Shown here piece after piece: positions 60,783 to 64,000 of a DNA stretch of 64,000 bases. The stretch spans positions 1-64,000 of the forward strand of contig NZ_BMJJ01000004.1 in assembly GCF_014643375.1 (NCBI RefSeq), given 5' to 3'. Position 1 is the first letter of the stretch. Every line of letters begins with the position of its first letter. The notes below the pieces were generated by a model, which was not told where the DNA came from, did not search any database, and saw only the letters and a program-made list of their open reading frames with translations. The DNA is from Aureimonas glaciei (GTDB taxonomy: Bacteria; Pseudomonadota; Alphaproteobacteria; Rhizobiales; Rhizobiaceae). Both the position numbers and the translations under genes were made by a program.

Positions 60783-61730
60783 TCACGAATAGAAGCGGTA
60801 GCTCTGGGCAATTTCGACCGCAAGCCGGTTGTGATCGACCATGAAGGCGGTGAGGAACTCGTGCAAGCCGCCCTCGATGATCGTGCCGACGTCCGACCCC
60901 GTGAACCCGTCGCACAGCTGGTCCGCCGTCGCCCGGCAAACATGCTCGGTGCCGTAGGTCCGGGCGAGGAAGCCGAGGCTTTCGCGGATGTTCTTGTAGC
61001 AGTAGGCGAGCGAGCGCGGCATCCGCTCGTTGAAGATCAGGAAGTCGATGATGTCGACCGCGCGATACTCGGCGTCGTACTCCCAGATGTAGGAGCGATG
61101 CGCGGAGACGGACCTGAGGATCGAACCCCACTGGAAATTGTCGAGCGAGGAGCCGACGGAGGAGTGCGTCGGCAGGAGCACCCAATATTTGACGTCAAGA
61201 ATGCGCGCGGTGTTGTCGGCGCGCTCGACGAAGGTGCCGAGATTGCAGAAGTCGAAGATCTCGTTGCGCAGCATGGTGCCGTAGAAGGCGCCGCGCATGT
61301 AGGCGGTCTGCTTCTTCACCATGTCGAGCACGGCCGGCAGCTGACCGTCGCGCAGCGGCATCTGCAGGCGCCGCTTCAGGAGGATCCAGCTTTCGTTCAG
61401 CGCCTCCCAGGTCTCGCGGGTGAGGGCGGTGCGGACCATTCGCCCGTTCGTGCGGGCCGATTCGATCGAGGACAGGACGCTCGACGGGTTGTCGACGTCG
61501 CTCAGGAGGTAGTCGATCATCTGCCGCGGTTCGAAGTCGGCATATTTCGCCTTGTAGCCCGCCTCCACGCCGGCGGTGACCAGCACCGATTGCCACTCAT
61601 CCTGCTCGGAGGAGAGATTGGTCAGGGACAGACGCAAACCAGCGTCGATCAGGCGCGCCATGTTTTCTGCCCGCTCGATGTAGCGGTGCATCCAAAAAAG
61701 GCCCTGGGCCGTGCGTCCGAGTAGAGCCAT
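60783..61730 (-). CDS. Alpha-E domain protein (DUF403)
   Basis: A 315-residue mainly helical protein of the alpha-E family (starts MALLGRTAQGLFWMHRYIERAENMARLID, a motif characteristic of the family, and WILLKRRLQ). The family is fused or linked to circularly permuted ATP-grasp enzymes and to Anbu; it is thought to act in a peptide-ligation or peptide-tagging system, which is inference from genome context. It follows the ATP-grasp gene by 6 bases. Confidence 0.92.
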   Translation of the reverse strand: MALLGRTAQGLFWMHRYIERAENMARLIDAGLRLSLTNLSSEQDEWQSVLVTAGVEAGYKAKYADFEPRQMIDYLLSDVDNPSSVLSSIESARTNGRMVRTALTRETWEALNESWILLKRRLQMPLRDGQLPAVLDMVKKQTAYMRGAFYGTMLRNEIFDFCNLGTFVERADNTARILDVKYWVLLPTHSSVGSSLDNFQWGSILRSVSAHRSYIWEYDAEYRAVDIIDFLIFNERMPRSLAYCYKNIRESLGFLARTYGTEHVCRATADQLCDGFTGSDVGTIIEGGLHEFLTAFMVDHNRLAVEIAQSYRFYS

Positions 61731-61736
61731 GCGAAA

Positions 61737-63152
61737 TCAGTCCTCCAGAACCCAGGTGTCTTTGGTGCCGCCGCCCTGGCTCGAATTGACCACGAGCGAG
61801 CCCTCCTTGAGGGCGACGCGGGTGAGCCCTCCCGGAATGATCTTGATCTTGTCGGAGACCAGGACGAAGGGCCGGAGATCGACATGCCGCGGCGACAGGC
61901 CCTTTTCGCCGAGGATCGGCACGGTCGAGAGCGCCAGGGTCGGTTGCGCGATATAGTTGCCCGGCCTGCCGCGCAGCTTGTGCGCGAAAGCCTCGCGCTC
62001 CTCCGCCGTCGACGTCGGCCCGACCAGCATGCCGTAGCCGCCCGAGCCGTGCACTTCCTTGACGACGAGTTCGGCGAGATGGTCGAGGACGTAGGCGAGG
62101 CTGTCGGCGTCGGCGCAGCGCCAAGTCGGCACGTTCTCCAGAAGCGCCGGCTGACCGGTGTAGAATTCGACGATCTCCGGCATGTAGGAGTAGATCGCCT
62201 TGTCGTCGGAAATGCCGGTGCCCGGCGCATTGGCGATGGTGATGCCGCCGGCCTTGTAGACTTCCATGATGCCGGCGACGCCGAGCACGGAATCCGGATT
62301 GAACACGTCGGGGTCAAGGTAGTCGTCGTCGACGCGACGATAGAGAATGTCGATCGTCTTGTAGCCTTGCGTGGTGCGCATCTTGATGCGGCCGTCGACC
62401 ATTTTCAGGTCGGCGCCCTCGACGAGCTCGACGCCCATCTGGTCGGCGAGGAAGGCGTGCTCGTAATAGGCGGAGTTGTGGATGCCGGGGGTCAGCACCG
62501 CGATCGTCGGGACACCCTCGCACAGCGGCGGGGCGACGGCGGCGAGCGAGCGCCGCAGGTGGTTTGGATAGGTTTCGACCGGCCGCACGCGGTTCTGCGC
62601 GAACAGCTCGGGAAACATCTGCATCATCGTCTCGCGGTTCTCGATCATGTACGAGACGCCGGAAGGCGTGCGGGCATTGTCCTCGAGCACGTAGAACCGG
62701 TCTTCGCCGACGCGCACGATGTCGGTGCCGATGATGTGGGTGTAGACCCCGCCGGGCGGGGTGAAGCCGATCATCTCGGGCAGGAAGGCGGCATTGCCGT
62801 CGATGAGGCTGGCGGGGACGATGCCGGCCTTCACGATCTTCTGCTCGTGATAAATGTCGTGCAGGAACATGTTCAGCGCGCGCACGCGCTGCTCGATGCC
62901 CTCGGCGAGCTTCTGCCATTCGCGGTTGTTGATGATGCGCGGCACCAGGTCGAACGGGATCAGGCGCTCCGCCGCCTCGGCCTCGCCATAGACGGCGAAG
63001 GTGATTCCCGTTCGACGGAAGAAGCTCTCGGCCTCGCCGGCCTTCTCGACGAGGGATTCGGGATCCTGCTGGCCGAACCAGGCGTGAAAACGCTCGTATG
63101 GCTGTCGGACCTGTCCTGCCTCTCCCGTCAGCATCTCGTCAAACGGCTTCAC
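61737..63152 (-). CDS. Circularly permuted ATP-grasp protein
   Basis: A 471-residue protein of the DUF404/DUF407 circularly permuted ATP-grasp type. Conserved elements include IVRVGEDRFYVLEDNARTPSG, VLTPGIHNSAYYEHAFLADQMG and the late VVKEVHGSGGYGMLVG loop. Such enzymes presumably ligate amino acids or peptides using ATP. The start is GTG at 63152 with AAGGAGG at ideal distance, one of the best ribosome sites in the window. It is the first gene of the Anbu operon, divergent from a SorC-type regulator. Confidence 0.92.
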   Translation of the reverse strand: MKPFDEMLTGEAGQVRQPYERFHAWFGQQDPESLVEKAGEAESFFRRTGITFAVYGEAEAAERLIPFDLVPRIINNREWQKLAEGIEQRVRALNMFLHDIYHEQKIVKAGIVPASLIDGNAAFLPEMIGFTPPGGVYTHIIGTDIVRVGEDRFYVLEDNARTPSGVSYMIENRETMMQMFPELFAQNRVRPVETYPNHLRRSLAAVAPPLCEGVPTIAVLTPGIHNSAYYEHAFLADQMGVELVEGADLKMVDGRIKMRTTQGYKTIDILYRRVDDDYLDPDVFNPDSVLGVAGIMEVYKAGGITIANAPGTGISDDKAIYSYMPEIVEFYTGQPALLENVPTWRCADADSLAYVLDHLAELVVKEVHGSGGYGMLVGPTSTAEEREAFAHKLRGRPGNYIAQPTLALSTVPILGEKGLSPRHVDLRPFVLVSDKIKIIPGGLTRVALKEGSLVVNSSQGGGTKDTWVLED

Positions 63153-63344
63153 GGCAACCCTCCTTGCGACTCTGGCCCTAGAAGAGAAGCCAATAGCCAA
63201 GAAATCAAGGACCCGCTGAGCGAATAGGGGACAGGCCGAAATTTTGGGCGGGACGCGTGGCAGGGGCGGTGTCTCCTCCGGCACGGCGAAGCTTGCGCAA
63301 ACCCCGGCGCCCGCCCTACACAATGACGCGAGCAGGAGGCGGCT

Positions 63345-64000
63345 TTGGCAAAGACACGGGGAGAGGATCTGTTGCGCCTCGACGAGGCGGCGCGTGCCGG
63401 CTGGCTGTACTACGTCGCCGGCAATACGCAGGAAGAGATCGCGGCCAAGCTCGGCACGTCGCGCCAGTCGGCGCAGCGCCTGGTGTCGCTGTCGGTCTCG
63501 GCCGGCCTCGTCAAGGTGCGGATCGACCACCCGATCGCCTCCTGTCTGGAACAGGCGCGGTCGCTGCAGCAGGCCTTCGGCCTGTCGTTCTGCGAGGTGG
63601 TGCCCTCCGATCCCAGTTCCTTGTCGACCACGATCGGTATCGCCGAGGCCTGTGCGGCCGAGATGGAGCGCCGGCTGATGCGGGCCGAGCCGGTGATCAT
63701 GGCGCTCGGCACGGGCCGTACTCTCAAGGCCTCGGTGGAGCGCCTGCCGAAGATGACCTGCAGCCAGCACCGGATCGTCTCGCTGACTGGCAACATCGCC
63801 CTCGACGGCTCGGCCTCGGTCTACAACGTCATCTTCACCATGGCCGACGCCATCCAGGCGCGGCACTATCCGATGCCGCTGCCGGTCGTCGTCTCCACGC
63901 CCGAGGAACGCGCGCTTCTGCACGAGCAGAAAGTCGTCCAGAGTACGCTGGCGCTTGCCGCCAAGGCCGACGTCACCTTCGTCGGCGTCGGCGAACTCGG
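63345..64000 (+). CDS. SorC/DeoR-type sugar-responsive regulator (partial at right edge)
   Basis: The frame begins with TTG at 63345 (AGGAGG 5 bases upstream) and is still open at 64000 after 218 codons. The N-terminus (LDEAARAGWLYYVAGNTQEEIAAKLGTSRQSAQRLV) is a typical HTH of the sugar-binding regulator family SorC, and LGTGRTLKASVERLP with TGNIALDG is the start of the sugar-phosphate-like ligand domain. The family controls polyol or sugar operons, such as sorbitol or erythritol genes, that usually lie next to it; those would be beyond the edge. The C-terminal third is missing from the window. Confidence 0.85.
   Translation, partial: MAKTRGEDLLRLDEAARAGWLYYVAGNTQEEIAAKLGTSRQSAQRLVSLSVSAGLVKVRIDHPIASCLEQARSLQQAFGLSFCEVVPSDPSSLSTTIGIAEACAAEMERRLMRAEPVIMALGTGRTLKASVERLPKMTCSQHRIVSLTGNIALDGSASVYNVIFTMADAIQARHYPMPLPVVVSTPEERALLHEQKVVQSTLALAAKADVTFVGVGEL

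Noticed and set aside
63153-63923. Upstream extension of the ATP-grasp gene into the region of the SorC-type regulator
   Set aside because: The perfect AAGGAGG and GTG at 63152 mark the true start. The longer frame would run antisense through the regulator and adds no conserved sequence.

Overview
The window looks like chromosomal DNA of a high-GC alphaproteobacterium of the order Hyphomicrobiales (Rhizobiales). Three things point there: the acpXL / fabF2XL / fabF1XL / adhXL / lpxXL set for the very-long-chain acyl group of lipid A, a choXWV choline uptake operon, and two Rhizobiales-type porins. An Aurantimonadaceae-like member is my guess from overall gene content, not a demonstrated placement. 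I see no phage, insertion sequence, CRISPR array, rRNA or tRNA. Nearly all protein genes are intact; only the last one runs off the right edge.

Layout. 0.3-4.4 kb: a histidine-ammonia-lyase-like protein that lacks the cofactor-forming serine, a PQQ-type sugar dehydrogenase and an M19 dipeptidase. 4.5-9.2 kb: small envelope proteins, a sulfite-oxidase-like molybdoenzyme, a polysaccharide deacetylase, a PHB-depolymerase-type esterase with its RHH regulator, and an L,D-transpeptidase. 9.3-12.3 kb: a Crp/Fnr regulator divergent from an autotransporter whose passenger resembles ice-binding (DUF3494) proteins. 12.6-13.8 kb: a class III CoA-transferase. 14.1-21.8 kb: a five-gene operon (HAD-UbiA fusion, DprE1-like oxidase, ArnE-like small transporter, sugar epimerase/reductase, class III aminotransferase) converging on a large membrane glycosyltransferase-like protein. 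This resembles the mycobacterial decaprenyl-phosphoryl-arabinose route and is the best candidate here for an undescribed pathway.

22.1-33.5 kb has a choline/glycine-betaine flavour: a dimethylglycine-dehydrogenase-type flavoprotein, a GlxA/GbdR-like AraC regulator and choXWV, interrupted by three tandem 197-bp palindromic repeats, a VWA protein, a patatin phospholipase and an entericidin. 33.5-37 kb holds a possible small RNA, a GGDEF-EAL protein and a second L,D-transpeptidase. 37.1-42.0 kb is the lipid A very-long-chain acyl cluster, in which the usual dehydratase gene (fabZXL) is not present. 42.6-45.7 kb is a tandem porin duplication. 45.9-58.8 kb contains housekeeping and transport genes: DusA, an aspartic protease, a histidine kinase, a GST, an Lrp/AsnC regulator, a 3-hydroxyisobutyrate-dehydrogenase-type enzyme, a polar amino acid ABC transporter, a DMT exporter, MoaA and a DUF971 protein.

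58.9-63.2 kb: a diguanylate cyclase, then the Anbu (ancestral proteasome) operon with its ATP-grasp and alpha-E partners but without the transglutaminase that usually accompanies them. The window ends in a SorC/DeoR-type sugar-responsive regulator.

All functions are read from sequence motifs and remembered family features. No database search was possible.
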